A stretch of DNA of 64,000 nt from Colletotrichum lupini (taxonomy: Eukaryota; Ascomycota; Sordariomycetes; Glomerellales; Glomerellaceae): the NCBI RefSeq assembly GCF_023278565.1, contig NC_064680.1, forward strand, positions 3,100,001 through 3,164,000, written 5' to 3'. Made by a program: the position numbers and the translations under genes. The first letter of the stretch is position 1. The number at the start of each line of letters is the position of its first letter. A model generated the notes under the pieces. The model ran no database searches and had not been told where the DNA came from. It saw only the letters and a list, made by a program, of their open reading frames with translations. Of the stretch, positions 45,761 to 58,100 are shown piece by piece.

Positions 45761-46691
45761 CCAGAGTTCTATTATCACTACCGACGCGAAATGCAAACAT
45801 CCGAACACGACCCGCTACCACTTGTCATCATTTCCCTTTTGTTTCTTGCTTACTGGCCTCGCGAGGACACTGTCAATATGCCTCCGCCACGCCATATATA
45901 CATGTACATTCACGACGACGATGGGTGTGTCAGCAACACCCGCCATGCATTGTTGGCGTAGATCTTTGGTTTTATGAGTTGAAGACGAAGAAAGCAGAAG
46001 AAGGAAAGGAAAAAAAAAACATTACTTGGTTTTGGGTTTTGTTTCCTCGTTAACTTATTCTTGTATGGAAACTGGGTATAAGGGAAAATTCATGGCATGA
46101 AACTGGATTGAAGTTGGGGAGGAGGGGCAAGGGAACGAGGAGGGGAGGGAAGGGGGGGACATACCATCCTCGACTTTATCACGTATCAGATTGTCGCAAA
46201 TGCATCTGGGGGTTCACCGCCGCCCAGGATAATGAAAAGAGACGAAAAGGAGAGCAAAAAGAGATAATGATGAGCTGTCATAGCATACTGGGTATCCTTT
46301 GCACGTGTGATCAAGGGTTGTATGTGTAAGAGCGTGTGTGTGTTTTTTTTGCCGCATCAAGCGCATCAAGCGTGATGTATTCAAAAGGGGTAGTTTCCGG
46401 GCCTGCTTTCCCTTAACGCGCGCGCCTGCTGGTTCATGATAACTTTCGGCCTTCACTGCTTCCACGTCTGGCCGTCTAAATATCCCTTCTAAGCTCAGAA
46501 TTCTTCCTTTGGTTAGGTTTGTCCCGAGATTCTTTTTTCCAGTTATTGCCTCGACCCCTCCCCGCCGCCTCTCTTTCTCGTTCCCTTTGGCACCCCACCT
46601 AGTCGACGTGACTTGGACCCTCTCTCCCTCTCTCTCTTTCTCACAGCTTTCCCCTCTCCATCACCCCGCCCCGCCCCTTCATCCCCTGGCA
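45761..46691. other. Convergent 3' region of rif1 and the epimerase gene
   Basis: No supported gene. A T/GT-rich stretch near 46331-46352 and the CT-rich tract around 46555-46670 are low-complexity. Both flanking transcripts should end here. Confidence 0.45.
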
Positions 46692-47740
46692 TCAGTTCGA
46701 GCTCGCCGTAATGACCTGGGCGCCCTCGAAGGCGTCGCCGGGCTCGAGCTTCTGCCACTCCTTGACGGCGCCGGGCTCCACGCACAGCATGTTCTTGTAG
46801 CCGTCCTTGGGGGCGAAGTCGGCGATGCCTTGCGCCTTGTCGACCCAGGGGTTCCAGACGACGACGTTGTCGAGGTTGTCGCGGACGACGGAGAACACGG
46901 GCTTGCCGCTCTCGAGGACGGTGACAGGGGTCCGGGGGCCGCCGGTGGGGGTGTAGATGCGGTCCGTCTCTTGGGTGATGGTGACGTCGCCGGATTGGGA
47001 CTTTGAGGCGCCGTTGTCGACTTTGTCGGTGTAGGCGGCGCCGTCGAGGCCTTGCACTGAGATCTTTGTGATGTCCTGTTTGGTTTGGGCAAGGTGCTGT
47101 TAGTTTATGGACTTTGGGGGGATAGAAGCTTGGTATAGAGGAAGGGAGGGGTGGGACGTACGTTGACGCGCAGGTAGGTGTGCATCAGGACCTGGCAGTC
47201 AAAGGCCTCCTCGCCCTCGTTCGTGATGACCAACGACGTCGACAGGGTCTCGCGGTCGAGCGACACGCTGTAGATGGCGCCGAACTTGTACCCCCACTTG
47301 GCCTGGGTGTCGGCGTCGAGGTTGGCCGAGGACAGGCCAAAGTCGAGCTTGACGGAGGACTCTGAGCCGGCGGACCCCTCGCTGGTGGATTTCCCGAGGA
47401 ACTCCCAGCGCGAGCTGCGCGCGAAGCCGTGCTGGCTCAGCTTGGCGGTGGGCGGGTGGGCGTCGGAGGGGGGGCCGAAGACGGGGAAGACGAGGGGGAT
47501 GCCGCCGCGGACGGGCTTGGAGCCGTCGAGGACGGTGGACCCGGAGAGCCAGAGGCGGTCTGCGCCGGCGGCGGATTTCCACGAGAGGACGGTGGCGCCG
47601 TGGAGGAGGACCTCGACGGACTCGCCGGTGGGGAGGGTGGCGGAGACGCGGGTGTTGTTGTGGGTGATGTCGACGGTGGCCTGGGGCGGGAGGCCGGGCG
47701 TGGTGGCCAGGGCGGTGGGCTTGTTGGGCCGGTCGACCAT
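46692..47740 (-). CDS. Glucose-6-phosphate 1-epimerase (YMR099C-type)
   Basis: Two exons, 47740-47162 and 47075-46692, across a GTACGT..CAG intron, give 320 residues. The fold is that of the aldose-1-epimerase superfamily. Conserved landmarks are 'GGIPLVFPVFG' at about 80-90, the catalytic-histidine block 'HGFARSSRWEF' near 104-114, and 'CVEPGAV' near the C-terminus with the catalytic glutamate. The enzyme interconverts alpha- and beta-glucose-6-phosphate in the cytosol, at the entry to glycolysis and the pentose phosphate pathway. The frame is open for 138 codons above the ATG at 47740, but those residues are not family-like and I treat them as leader. Third-position GC is very high, as in other strongly expressed genes. 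Confidence 0.9.
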
Positions 47741-49560
47741 GTTTGCTGCTGCTGTGTCGCGGAAGGTATGGAGGTTGAAGGTGGGCTGGGTGATTGGGAA
47801 GATGTAGAGAGGCAGGCGAGTCGTTGCTGTGTGTATGGGACGATGCTTCTTCTTCTGAGATACGTTCGCGCGGGGTAGGATTTCGAGGCGTTTGTTGGAA
47901 TGAAGATTATGGGAGATGCGGGGGGCGGCTACTCTTGAGCAACGGGGTTGATGTGAGAGTTGTAGATATGCAAGAGGTTCTATCCGAGATGGGAGGAGAA
48001 GAGGTTGTGATCGGGAGGAACAGTCTGGGCGTTGGTGGAAAGTTGGGTACAATGCAACAAGCAACAATCGGATACAATGGCAACGGGTGGATGCCGGCTG
48101 CCAGTGACAAGGTCCCAGCAGATTCAGAAAAAGTCGTGTGTAAGCAGATGTCAACGGGGGGTCTGTGTCTCTAGGTAATGTTAGTCAGGCACGGAAAAGT
48201 ACCTTACGATGCTTACATAGGTAGGTCGGTAACATACCTTAGCTAGCAGTCTTAGGTAGCGGAAGAGGAGGGGGAGGGGGAAGATCGGTCAGCTTGCTGC
48301 GTTGGATGTCTGCGTTGTCTAAGGTACCTTAGGTCTGAGGGGGGAACTTGTGAGAGAGGGAGGAGGGGGGGCAACCCGGAGCTGGGTGAGGGGGAGGGGG
48401 AGGGGCAGCCCTGGCTAGCGTGTTGTAAGGGGGGAAAAGGTGCCCTGTGCTGGAGGGGACCTGGGAGTAAGGCAATTGTTGCCCATTCCCTCATGCCTGC
48501 CCCACTTGTCATCCGTCCCCCCCCCCCCCCCAGGAGCTCTTCCCTCTCTTTTACCTTAGGTAAGGTACTTCGTACTACTTCACTGCTTCTGCTGGCATGA
48601 AGGATGAAGGTGTTCTTGCGAAGGAAAAAGCTGCAACCAGTCACAAACGAGAGATCTCCCCAAGCTGCGGCATCTCTGGAGCTCCCTTCTGCTTGTGAAT
48701 CCGAGCAAGGGGTCAAATTCGCCCCTTTTCTTCTCTTTCTTTCACTCATTCTTCACTCTTGAGCTCATAGTCGCGAGGCCACCACACCCCCATCTTGTCC
48801 CGCCTGTCATTCTGAAACGAGCTTCATCCTCAACCAAGCTCCCCTCGACCACCCCCCCTGTTTTGCCAAAGCCTCGGCAAACAACGACAAAACGAATATC
48901 TGCACACTTTCTGTATGAGTTATAGAGGTCGTGAAAGAGGCAGCACACTCGGTTTGTAGCCGAACCTGTCTCTCGCAATGATCCGTGAAGCGTGAATTTC
49001 AATCATGTTCAGCCCAGCCCGCTGCTTACGATCTACCTCTTCTAGGCCAACCCATATTGACTATCGGGCACCTCGCCTCAATAGAAAAGACCTACTTTTG
49101 AGAGAATAACACAAGATGCAATCCTGTATGTCCTCGATAACAAGATAACTGGAGACAAAAGGTTCTTCTCGGCCGAAACGCGTCAGGGGCCCCAGAGAAA
49201 CTTGCACGAAGCAAAAAGTGGATGATCGAAGCTGCCGTTTGGTTGTTGTGGAGATGAAGAAGGAGGTAAGGGTATCACCGTATCAAGGATTCCCAACCGA
49301 AAGGGGCCCCGATGAATTGGGCTTCTAAGCTTTGGCTGCATATTGCCTTGCTGACCGACCAGCCGAGAATGCTAGGTTATCTCGCTCCCGGTTCAGGCCA
49401 CCAAAGGATAAACACGATTCAAGGCCGGCACATCGAACGGATGAACACATGAACAGTGAGCGAGCGAGCGGCAATAGTCGTGTGAATAACCCCTTTCCCA
49501 TATCTATCAACAAAAACAACCCCCAACAGCGTACATGAATAATACATATAAACAAACAAA
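47741..49560. other. Promoter of the epimerase gene and 3' flank of the GT90 gene
   Basis: About 1.8 kb without a supported gene. The part next to the epimerase start is an open continuation of its frame to 48154. Low-complexity features are GGGGGA tracts at 48260-48420 and a run of 15 C at 48517-48531. Several 'TACCTTAG/CTAAGGTA' blocks recur between 48170 and 48570. Confidence 0.45.
48517..48531. repeat. Poly(C) tract of 15 bases
   Basis: An unbroken run of 15 C on the plus strand, preceded by G-rich tracts of the opposite skew at 48360-48410. Such runs are prone to slippage and to sequencing error. Confidence 0.8.
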
Positions 49561-52500
49561 TCATGACTTTTGCACCTTGAACCCGATACTATCCCGATCG
49601 TCCCTCACCACCCGTCCCCATTCCAGGAGCAACCGAAACAGGTAAATCTCCATGTCCTCCCTCCGCAGAGCCTTGTCCACCCACCGCGCCCCCTGCGTCG
49701 CGATCCACTCGGCGTCCTCCCACCGCGCCTCAAAGTCCACCTCCCGCCCGTTGAGCTTGCCGCGGCCCTTGAGCCCGACAAAGTACGCCACCGTGCTGTG
49801 GAGGGCGTGGAACCGCGTGTCCACGGGCACAAAGTGCAGCCACGGGATCAGCCGCTCCGAGTACCACTCCCCAAACACCGAAGACATGAGCGGCACGCTG
49901 CCCGGCGACCGAAGCGTCCGGAGCATCTGCAGCGGCGGCGCCGTGTCCTCGTCCAGCAGCATGACGTAGCGGTGGTCCAGGGGATCTTCCCCGGAGGCGG
50001 CGACGGGCTTCTGTCCCAGCTCCGCCCTGGCCGCCCCGCAGCCCGGTGTCTTGACGTCGCACGCGTACTCTGCTATGCCTATATCGAACGGGAGGATGGC
50101 GTTGGCCTCCCGCGCGCGGACAACCTCGTACGCGTACCAGCTGCCCTTTGACGGCGCGCCGAGCATCATCGTGACGTCTTCCGCAGCCGTCGCGTTGTTG
50201 ACGAGGTGGACCAGCCGGTGCTTGTGGTTCCCGCGCAGCGCCTCGTCGCTGATGGGCTTCTCGCCAATCTTGCCCCGCCAGTACACGCTGTCCTTGCGCT
50301 GCCGAAAGTCCTTTTTGTGCTCCGGCTCGTCTTCCGTCAGGGGCATCAGCGGTAAGAGGATGTCGTTGAAGCCGTCGGCTTTGAATCGGCCAAAGATGGG
50401 CAGCAGCTCCTGCACCGGCTTGATAGGGGGCGCCGACGTGTGGAAGCTGTGGAGACGGGTCAGGTCTTGCTGGTCGCAGAGGCTCTTGGACTGTGGATAA
50501 TTCCACATGAACTGCTCGTCTTCGTGCCACTTTACGCACGAGGTGCAGAAGTCGCGGACGTTCCAGTGGAGCCCTGACCTTCCTGGGGTGTTGGTCGGGC
50601 ACACGGAGGCTTCCATGTCCCGCCATGCTTTGGTCGATTCGTACATCGCCTGCTTGGACTGAGAAATCGCCGGTGAGCCTCCCACGGCCTTCGACTCTGC
50701 GTTTCTCTCAACGTTGCCTTCAGGGGATGGTATTTCACCAGAACCTCCAGCCGAAGCATCCTCCATCGAACGCGACGATAGAAGCTTGAACTTCTGCTTC
50801 ATTCCCGTGAGTGTATATCTATTGAGCTCAGACCACGGTGTCAGGACCCGAGGCTGGTTGCTCAAGTTGATGGGCAATTTCATATCGGACAGATGCTCGG
50901 CAAAGCCCCCGATCATGGCCACAAGCTCGTCCAGAACCTTCTTGTTTGCGTCATTGCCCTCGTAGTTGTGGGTAACCTGCTTGTTCTCGATCGTAACCAT
51001 GGCGATATGAGGCTCTTTTGGTACCCTCTCATTGTGGGCTTGCCGGATTGCCTCTGGCTTAACGCCCCAAAAGGGCAGGATATCGCTCTCCATCTGCTCA
51101 AAGTGGTCGATGATGACAGATTTCCGAGCCTTTGCGAATTCGTACCATTTGTCAAAATTAGGAGGCGGGTCTCTCCCGTAATGCCGCTCGTGGTACACGT
51201 CGACGGCAACGTTCAGGTTGTCGCTGGTCATGGCATGGCGCATCCATCGATCGGATTCCACTCGAACATCGTAGATGAGTCTGTTCAGTGGGTGCTGTTT
51301 GACTGTTGCCGACTTGAGGAGCCCGTAGATCGTCATGCCGACGAACATGGAGACCATGAGCACGAGGATCAATGCTCTGGGTATGAAGAGGAGCGAGCGG
51401 ACGTTGGTGCTGTACAGAAACATGCTATAGCCGAGGACCAGAAGGTACAAAGGCCCGATGGCGCTCAGCCTGGATTCCATTTGCCATTTTCCAATTTGCA
51501 TGATGTTTTGGGTGGCAGCAGTGAGGCCGCAAATGAAGGTGATGATACTAGTAGGGGTTACGGGATTTGTCTCATAGACAAGGATGCTCAGCGAGGTGAC
51601 GAGAACCGCAAAAGCGAAGCTATCGATGAAAATGTCAAAGATGTACAGGGAGTTAATCCCGCTAAAGGAAGTGGGATATCCCTCACTAGCGGAAACGAGG
51701 GGTGAGATGAGGATCTGGAAGACTTTAATAAAGACTCCCGAGAGGGCCAGAATGGTGCCAAGGGTCCTCAAACGCAGCTTCGTTGTCTTGGTCCAAGCCA
51801 GAATGCGCCAAAACAGGGAGACGATGACCGCGTCCAAGAACAGTCCGAGTAGTTGGAAAGCAAGAGTGGTCATCCGGCTGTCCGATAGAGCGGAACAGAA
51901 GAAGGTTGACCTGGGATCTTGCGAGATGGCGACAAAAGTGCCGTAGCTGAAGAGGCAGGCACTTCCAAGCGCCAGCGTTCGGGAGCCGTTTGCCCATACT
52001 GCAATGTCGTCGCCAATGCTTGCCCATGGGTCCTCCTCAGGGGGTGGTGGTCGGGCTCTTTGATAGTATAGAATGTGGTAGAGGACCAGATAGATACACA
52101 AGAACGACTATTGGGCCGTGTCAGTCTCGTCATTCACCTGATGATGGAGGCATATCCGCAACTCACCTGCACTCCCGGCACAGAGCATTGTAGCTGGGCG
52201 GTCACACGATGAAAAACCTCGAGACGGAGAAAGATGCAAAAGATGAGCAACGGGGCAAAATATCGCCGCGGTCTAGCAGGGATTGTCTGCTCAAAGGTGC
52301 TCTTGGAGCCCGCACGCTCATCTGAAAGGTGATGTCAGCACCGGCTACAGGGAATCCTCCCACAAGGTATACGACGGAACATACCGAATCTTCCGTCCGC
52401 GCCAGGAAGCCATGCGGCGAGATAGCTCGCCAGCCATGTCAAACCTCCCGATAGCAGAAGTATTAGAACGGATGAGAGACGTGGATACTCTGGAACACCA

Positions 52501-52735
52501 TTGCGTCAGCGGGAGAAGCTTCTTCCCGTTTCCCACGTGGTGAACGGGGATAAGTAAAAGTCTTGGCAGACTCGGCCCGTACCGATCAGAGAATGTCCCT
52601 CAACGTTGGAAGATATCCAGAGAAAGGAACCAACAACACTGTAGTTGTGTCAGAATCGAAATTGCGTAGTATTGGGAAGAATTGAGGATCTTCTTACCAC
52701 AGCGCCGTCAGATGTATTTGCGCATCGCGTGCCAT
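49561..52735 (-). CDS. GT90 (CAP10-type) membrane glycosyltransferase
   Basis: Five exons, 52735-52698, 52638-52583, 52489-52385, 52321-52167 and 52107-49561, give 966 residues. The N-terminal 400 residues hold about ten hydrophobic helices, split by the short first exons. The C-terminal part is a GT90 domain, marked by 'DSVYWRGKIGEKP', 'HRLVHLVNN' and 'FGEWYSERLIPWLHFVPV'. GT90 enzymes include the capsule protein CAP10 and beta-1,2-xylosyltransferase of Cryptococcus and the KDELC/POGLUT enzymes of animals, acting in the ER or Golgi lumen. The sugar and acceptor here are unknown. The large last exon is certain; the first two exons are short and chosen from splice signals and phase, so they are less sure. 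The gene diverges from pfa4 over 549 bp. Confidence 0.85.
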
Positions 52736-53284
52736 TGAGGGAGACTTTCACCAGCCCAAGCCTGGGTGGTCGTTTTCGCTTTACAACGCAGCCTCAAGTG
52801 TTTTCATGCGTTCAATGTGAACCAAGCGAATCGTCTTCAATTCAACCGACCAGGGGAATTTCAATACATTTCTCACCGTCGTTGAAGGAATTGATGGACA
52901 AAGCCTCCCGGCAGGCAGTCGTCGTCCTTCCTTCACAGGGGTTGCCAAGTTGTCGAATTCTTACATAATCCAATTAAACATCCCCCCTAACAGGGTAAAA
53001 GACGCGTCCTTCCTGGCCCGTTACCCCCTAGCACCGCCCCCCTTGAACCGCGTCAAGCTCCCACCCTCCACTTCAATCCCGACCGCTCCGCCGCCGACCC
53101 AACTTTCCGCCGTCCGTCCCGGCACCGACATGTGCTGACATCCCACACCACCACCATCCTCCGCCCAATCTCAAATTCCGCAACGTCGAATGCCGAACAA
53201 ACCACCTAGCCACACCTCCTAGCAACCCTCCCCCTCAATTCTGGAAACATTAACGACAATAACTCCCCCCCAAATGGCGCAACA
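52736..53284. promoter_or_regulatory. Bidirectional promoter between GT90 and pfa4
   Basis: 549 bp lie between two divergent start codons. A CCAAT box lies at 52970-52974. The right part (about 53030-53280) is C-rich on the plus strand, as is common in leaders of these genes, and contains the upstream frame described next. Confidence 0.55.
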
Positions 53285-53348
53285 ATGGCCGGCATCAACG
53301 AAGCCCCCCTCATCAAACGCCTCGCCGTCCCCGGCTCCTGCGCGCTAA
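53274..53348 (+). promoter_or_regulatory. Upstream frame overlapping the pfa4 start
   Basis: An ATG at 53274 (context AAATGG) opens a 24-codon frame that stops at 53346-53348. It overlaps the pfa4 start at 53285 in another frame. Ribosomes starting at the first ATG would pass the pfa4 start, so this frame could lower Pfa4 output. Whether the mRNA includes it depends on the transcription start, which I cannot see. Confidence 0.5.
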
Positions 53349-54700
53349 TGGGCTTCCTCTCCGTCTCCTCCCAGATCCTCTTCTACGTCGCCGACGACTC
53401 CCTCGCACCCGGGCGACTCGCCCGCTCCGAGACGTACACCTTCAACGCCCTCCTCGCCTGCCTCTGGTACACATACTACAAGTCCTGCACCGTCGACCCG
53501 GGCCGCTACCCCTTTCCCGACGCCGCCGTCGTCGAGGTCCCCGAGCCGGACGAGTACGGCCTCGTGAGGCGCTGGTGCAAAAAGTGCGCCGCCCCGAAAC
53601 CGCCTCGCGCGCATCACTGCCGGCACTGCGCGCGCTGCATCCCTCGTGAGCAACGACATCCCCTTTCTGGTCTCACTTAAGCAGAATGCAGCACACTGAC
53701 AAGCGAAATCTTCCCGCTAGGCATGGACCACCACTGCCCCTGGACGGGAAACTGCGTCTCCCTCACGACATTCCCACACTTCCTCCGCTTCCTCGCCTAT
53801 ACAAACTTCTCCCTCTGGTACCTCGCCAGCCTCCTCTACGCCCGCTTCGCCGCCATCTGGGACAACCGCCTCCTCCCCTCCTACCTCGGCCCTTCCCTCC
53901 CCATCCTCGTCCTCCTGACCCTCGACACCTTGATATGCTTCTTCAGCTCCCTCGCCCTCGGCATCCTCTTCTTCTCCACCGTCCGCGGCTGGGTCCTCAA
54001 CGAGACAATGATCGAAGGCTGGGAAGTCGACCGCCACGCAGCCGTCTGCGACCGGAACCGCAAGGACGCCGGCGAATTCTGGTCCATGACGGGACCGGAC
54101 GGGAAGAAGCTCCGGCTCGAAAAGGTTGAATTTCCGTATGACGTGGGAATTTATGCGAATTTGTCGCAGGCCATGGGCACCAAGAACCCGCTGCTGTGGC
54201 TGTTCCCCTTTGCAAGCAACCCACACATAAACAAGGACGGTCACGGCGTAGGATGGGCGTGGCCCGAGAACGGGCTGAATCGCAAAGAAGGGATGTGGCC
54301 GCCGCCGGACCCGGATAAAGTGCGGCGCGCCGCGCAGGGAGGCTGGCCATCGACTCGGGACGCCGAGGATATGGTGGTGCCGAGATACAGGAGCAAGGAG
54401 GAGGAGCTCGATGCCTTTAGGACGCGGCAGGATGCGGATCGGCGGCGGTGGCAGAGTAACCGCTCGCGAATGATGGAAGAGTTGGAGGAGGTGGAGGGCT
54501 ACGACATGATTGACAGCGACTCTGAAGATGATGGGTATGAGGATGGCGCGGATGGAGAGCCCGGCTGGACGAATGCGGACGGCGAGCGGTTACAGGATTT
54601 TGGCGTAGACGAGGATGAGGACATGACTGACGACGAGGATGTACCTCTAGCGGAGCTATTACGTCGCAGAAAAGTACTGCAAAAAGACGGAGAGGAGTGA
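53285..54700 (+). CDS. pfa4: Palmitoyltransferase Pfa4 (DHHC family)
   Basis: Two exons, 53285-53645 and 53721-54700, give 446 residues; the intron splits an Arg codon just before the catalytic motif. Two N-terminal membrane segments are followed by the cysteine-rich domain ('RWCKKCAAPKPPRAHHCRHC'), then DHHC at 123-126, with C126 the acyl-accepting cysteine, and 'PWTGNCV'. Two more membrane segments come next ('FLRFLAYTNFSLWYLASLL' and the Leu-rich stretch near 190-215). The C-terminal 120 residues are acidic and disordered. Pfa4 is the ER enzyme that S-palmitoylates chitin synthase Chs3 in yeast and other cargo in fungi. The family length is usual at about 430-450. Confidence 0.94.
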
Positions 54701-55124
54701 GCATCACTGGTCATAGACGATAAGAAAAAAGTAAACAGAAATTTTCTCTTTTTGGGGACTATTGCCCACGGTTCTATACTACCTTCAATCGCCCTAAAAC
54801 CAACAAAGAGGGGGCATCCAAAGACGGCTTCTGCGCTGGCCATGAATCCCCTTGACTCCCGAATCTACCAAACAGAAAAAATGTGCACACAAGACAGGAT
54901 CAAATCCGCCTTTCCATCCGGGGTTGCCCTGATCCTGTATGCTGAAAGAACTTCAAAACAGCTTTGTTGATCGTGAACCGCTTGCCACTCTAGAAAGCAA
55001 TCCGCCGTCCTTCCTCCACCATCAGTCCAAAGAGCAATCGTGTCGTGCAATCATGAAGCATCATTCCAAGGGTCCAGATCTATCGACCCAACCTCATCCC
55101 TGACCCTTCCACACGAAAATTCGA
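54701..55124. other. Convergent 3' region of pfa4 and myosin-I
   Basis: No supported gene. Two convergent transcripts end in these 424 bp. Confidence 0.5.
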
Positions 55125-58100
55125 TTACCAATCGTCATCGTCGTCCTTCTTCTGCATCGCATTCTTGCGAGCGAGCAGAGCATCCGCCAAGCTGTTGCCC
55201 AGGCTGGGAGTCGGGGTGTTGCTGCGGCTGTTGTCGGAGCCGCTAGCTCCGTTGAGGCTCAAGCCCGAGTCGCGCGGCTGAGCAACGGCCGGCTTGCGTC
55301 CAGCAGCAGGTCGCTTCATGGGCGGCTGAGGAGGAGTCGGCTTGCCACGGGCGGCCGCTCCATTGGCCGAAGGAGGGGGAGGGGGCGGGCGAGGAGCCAC
55401 GACGGGCGCGGGAGCCTGCTCCTCAACGTAGGCGGCAGGAACCCAGGCTTGGGCGCCACCGTTCTTCGCGAGCCACCAACCTGTCACAAATATTAGTTTT
55501 TTTTCCGATGAATTTCAAGTGAGATAGTTGCTTACCGTTGTTCTCCTTCTGGACGACCTCGATCAAGTCACCGGCTCTGACCGTCAACTCGTTCTCCTTC
55601 TGGCCAGCGAAGTCGTACAGGACCTTGGCCATGATCTTGGCCTTGGCGGGGGGCGCAGCGGGCGGCGGGGGAGGAGGCATTCTGGTCGCTGCAGAAGTTG
55701 ATGATTGCTGTCTGGTATGTGAAGGAATTGAAGTGGCGGCGGCGGCGGCGGCTTGTGGTTGTTGACGTCCAAAAGGTCCAGTCTTGGCTGAGCTGATGGC
55801 AGCAGGAGGTTGAGGAACCGATCTTGCAGAGGAAGCAGCAGGTCGGGGTTGAGGAGTCCGGTTGGTGTTTGTCAGCCGAGAGGGTCTACCGTTGGGGCCA
55901 CCAGGCTTGATGAGCTTGCCACGGGTAATGGGTCGAGCGGCAACAGGCTTGCCCTTGGGTGTCGGCTTGGAGACAGACGATGGAGACTCGCCCGGTTGAG
56001 TGTGTACACCTCCGCTCTTGTAGAAGTCCACGGCCTGTTGGGAGTCTTTGAGGACCTTGACCGTTTGCATCTTGCCGGGCTTCTTTGCGTACTCAATCAC
56101 TTCGCCAATCTTGAGATTAAAGCCGCCAGGCATCACACGCTGCATTTGCGTGAACATTTCGGTCTTCAAGACACAGTTCAACAAAGGATCAGCCTCCTGG
56201 GGCGAGCCCACACCCAAAGAGAACCAGTCATCACGAGCTGAGGAAGCTCCAATGAACTTGATGGCACCAAGAGGCATCGAGCGTTCAACGGAGATTTGAG
56301 GCTGGCCATTGACAAGCATCTGAGCAACAATATAGAACTTGCTGCTGGTGACAATCAGGATACGGGGACTTGGCTTACTGGATCGGCCGAACTTGGCCTC
56401 CAGGATCTCTCCGCGGCAAGAGAAGACAACCTTCTCGTTGTTGGAGATGCCGATGGCGTTTCGAATCTGCGAGCCAGGTCCCATTGAAGCGTTGATTCCC
56501 ATATAATCACCCAAGAATCTTCGGGAGCCGAGCAGACTGAATCTCCTTCTCTCCTTGCGGTTTTGGAGAACCCTGTGACCCTGGTCACGCAATTGCAGGT
56601 ACTCGGCTCCGGTTCTCTTCTTACGCCAGAAACGCTGGATACGAGTAGCAGACTCAGCTCTATAGGCCAAGTACGCGCGCCACATGCGCTGAATACGGGT
56701 GGCCATGTTGTGCCAGTACCGGTCTCGCATGTGCTCGAGCGCAAAGAGGGTCTCGGGTGACTTGATAAAGGCCTTTGTCGTTCCCATCTGCCATTCTTCC
56801 TTGGGAATGCTGGTGTCCTTGAGAATCTGCTTGGCTGCATCCTGGTACGATCCTTGCCAGGTGTACTCGCCAGCGTATGAAGTCGCAGGAGAAAGCAAGA
56901 AGAAACGATCCACAAACTTCTCGAATGTCTGACGGTAGGCAAATCCAGCACGACGAATGCGAACGTTCTCCTGAAGACCAAGGTACTTGACTTGGTGAAG
57001 GACGTTGGGGACGTTGTACTCGGAGGGCGACTTGTTCTCGTTAGGCTTGATGGTTCGGATATAAGAAGGCTGGCACTTCATGAGTGTTTCAACCAGCGCA
57101 TTCGCGGAGGCCCTGATACGGTCACCGGCGGAAGGAGGCTGCTTGCGGTTATCCTGGTCGACTTGGTTGGGGAAGATTGTGTGGACGAAGCGGTTGCTGC
57201 TACCAGAGAAGAGGTTGAGCAATCCCTTCAGGAGCAGATCCTTGTTCTTGTCCGTAATTCCGTCCACCGTGTAAGCTACGTCACCAGCATAGTGCTTGAT
57301 GATGAAGCTGCCTTGACGAGGGGTCAAGTGAGGGTTGGACATGCCGTTGATGCTCTGCATGAAGGTTCGGTCAGATGCAGCAGGATCCGCATGGGCTGTC
57401 TTGGTAGCGTCTTTCATGGCGGAGAGGACGCCAGGAGGGCGGATGCCCTCGATGAGGTCACACACGATCTTGTTGTCGAAGTACTTAATAGGTGTCCACT
57501 GAATCTGTTCGCGTGCGTACTCGTCCTGCTCGGCCTTCAGCGTCAACTGAATGAAGATCTGTTGCAGCTTCTCGTTGACGTAGTTGATGCAAAGCTGCTC
57601 GAAACTGTTTTTCTCGAAAATCTCGAAGCCGTAGATATCGAGAATACCGATATTGTTGCTCGTGGCCTGCTTGGCTTTAAGGGACTTGTTGACACGCTCA
57701 ACGATCCAGTCGAACAAGTTGCTGTAGATGGCCTTGGAAAGAGCGTCTCGAGTGGCGGCGGCCTGGGCTGGGTTCGTCGGTGACTCGATAACCTCGCCGT
57801 TTCGCGGAGTGAGAATGCGAATGGTGATAGCCTTTATGAGCTGCTCGGGCGTCACCTCCAACAGGTATGCCAGGAAGTCCACTACCGACTGGTCGCTAAC
57901 TGCGGCGTATCCGTCCTGGCCTTCGTGGAACTGAATGTTGCCAGCCCATAGGATAGCAGACAGCATGCGGAAGATCTCATCTTGTTCGCCTTGGCTAAGA
58001 CCAATAATCCTCATAGCCTCGAGCGTATCGTTGAACTCGGCCAAATCGTCGATTCCGTCGACCTCGAGGCACTTCGATCTGCTAGTATAGACGTACGTCT

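Noticed and set aside
46509..47006. 165-codon plus-strand frame opposite the epimerase gene.
   Set aside because: Valine/Gly/Asp-rich shadow of the GC-rich minus-strand coding sequence.
47741..48154. 138-codon extension of the glucose-6-phosphate epimerase frame upstream of 47740.
   Set aside because: The extra residues do not resemble the family N-terminus, and the ATG at 47740 gives the usual start and length.
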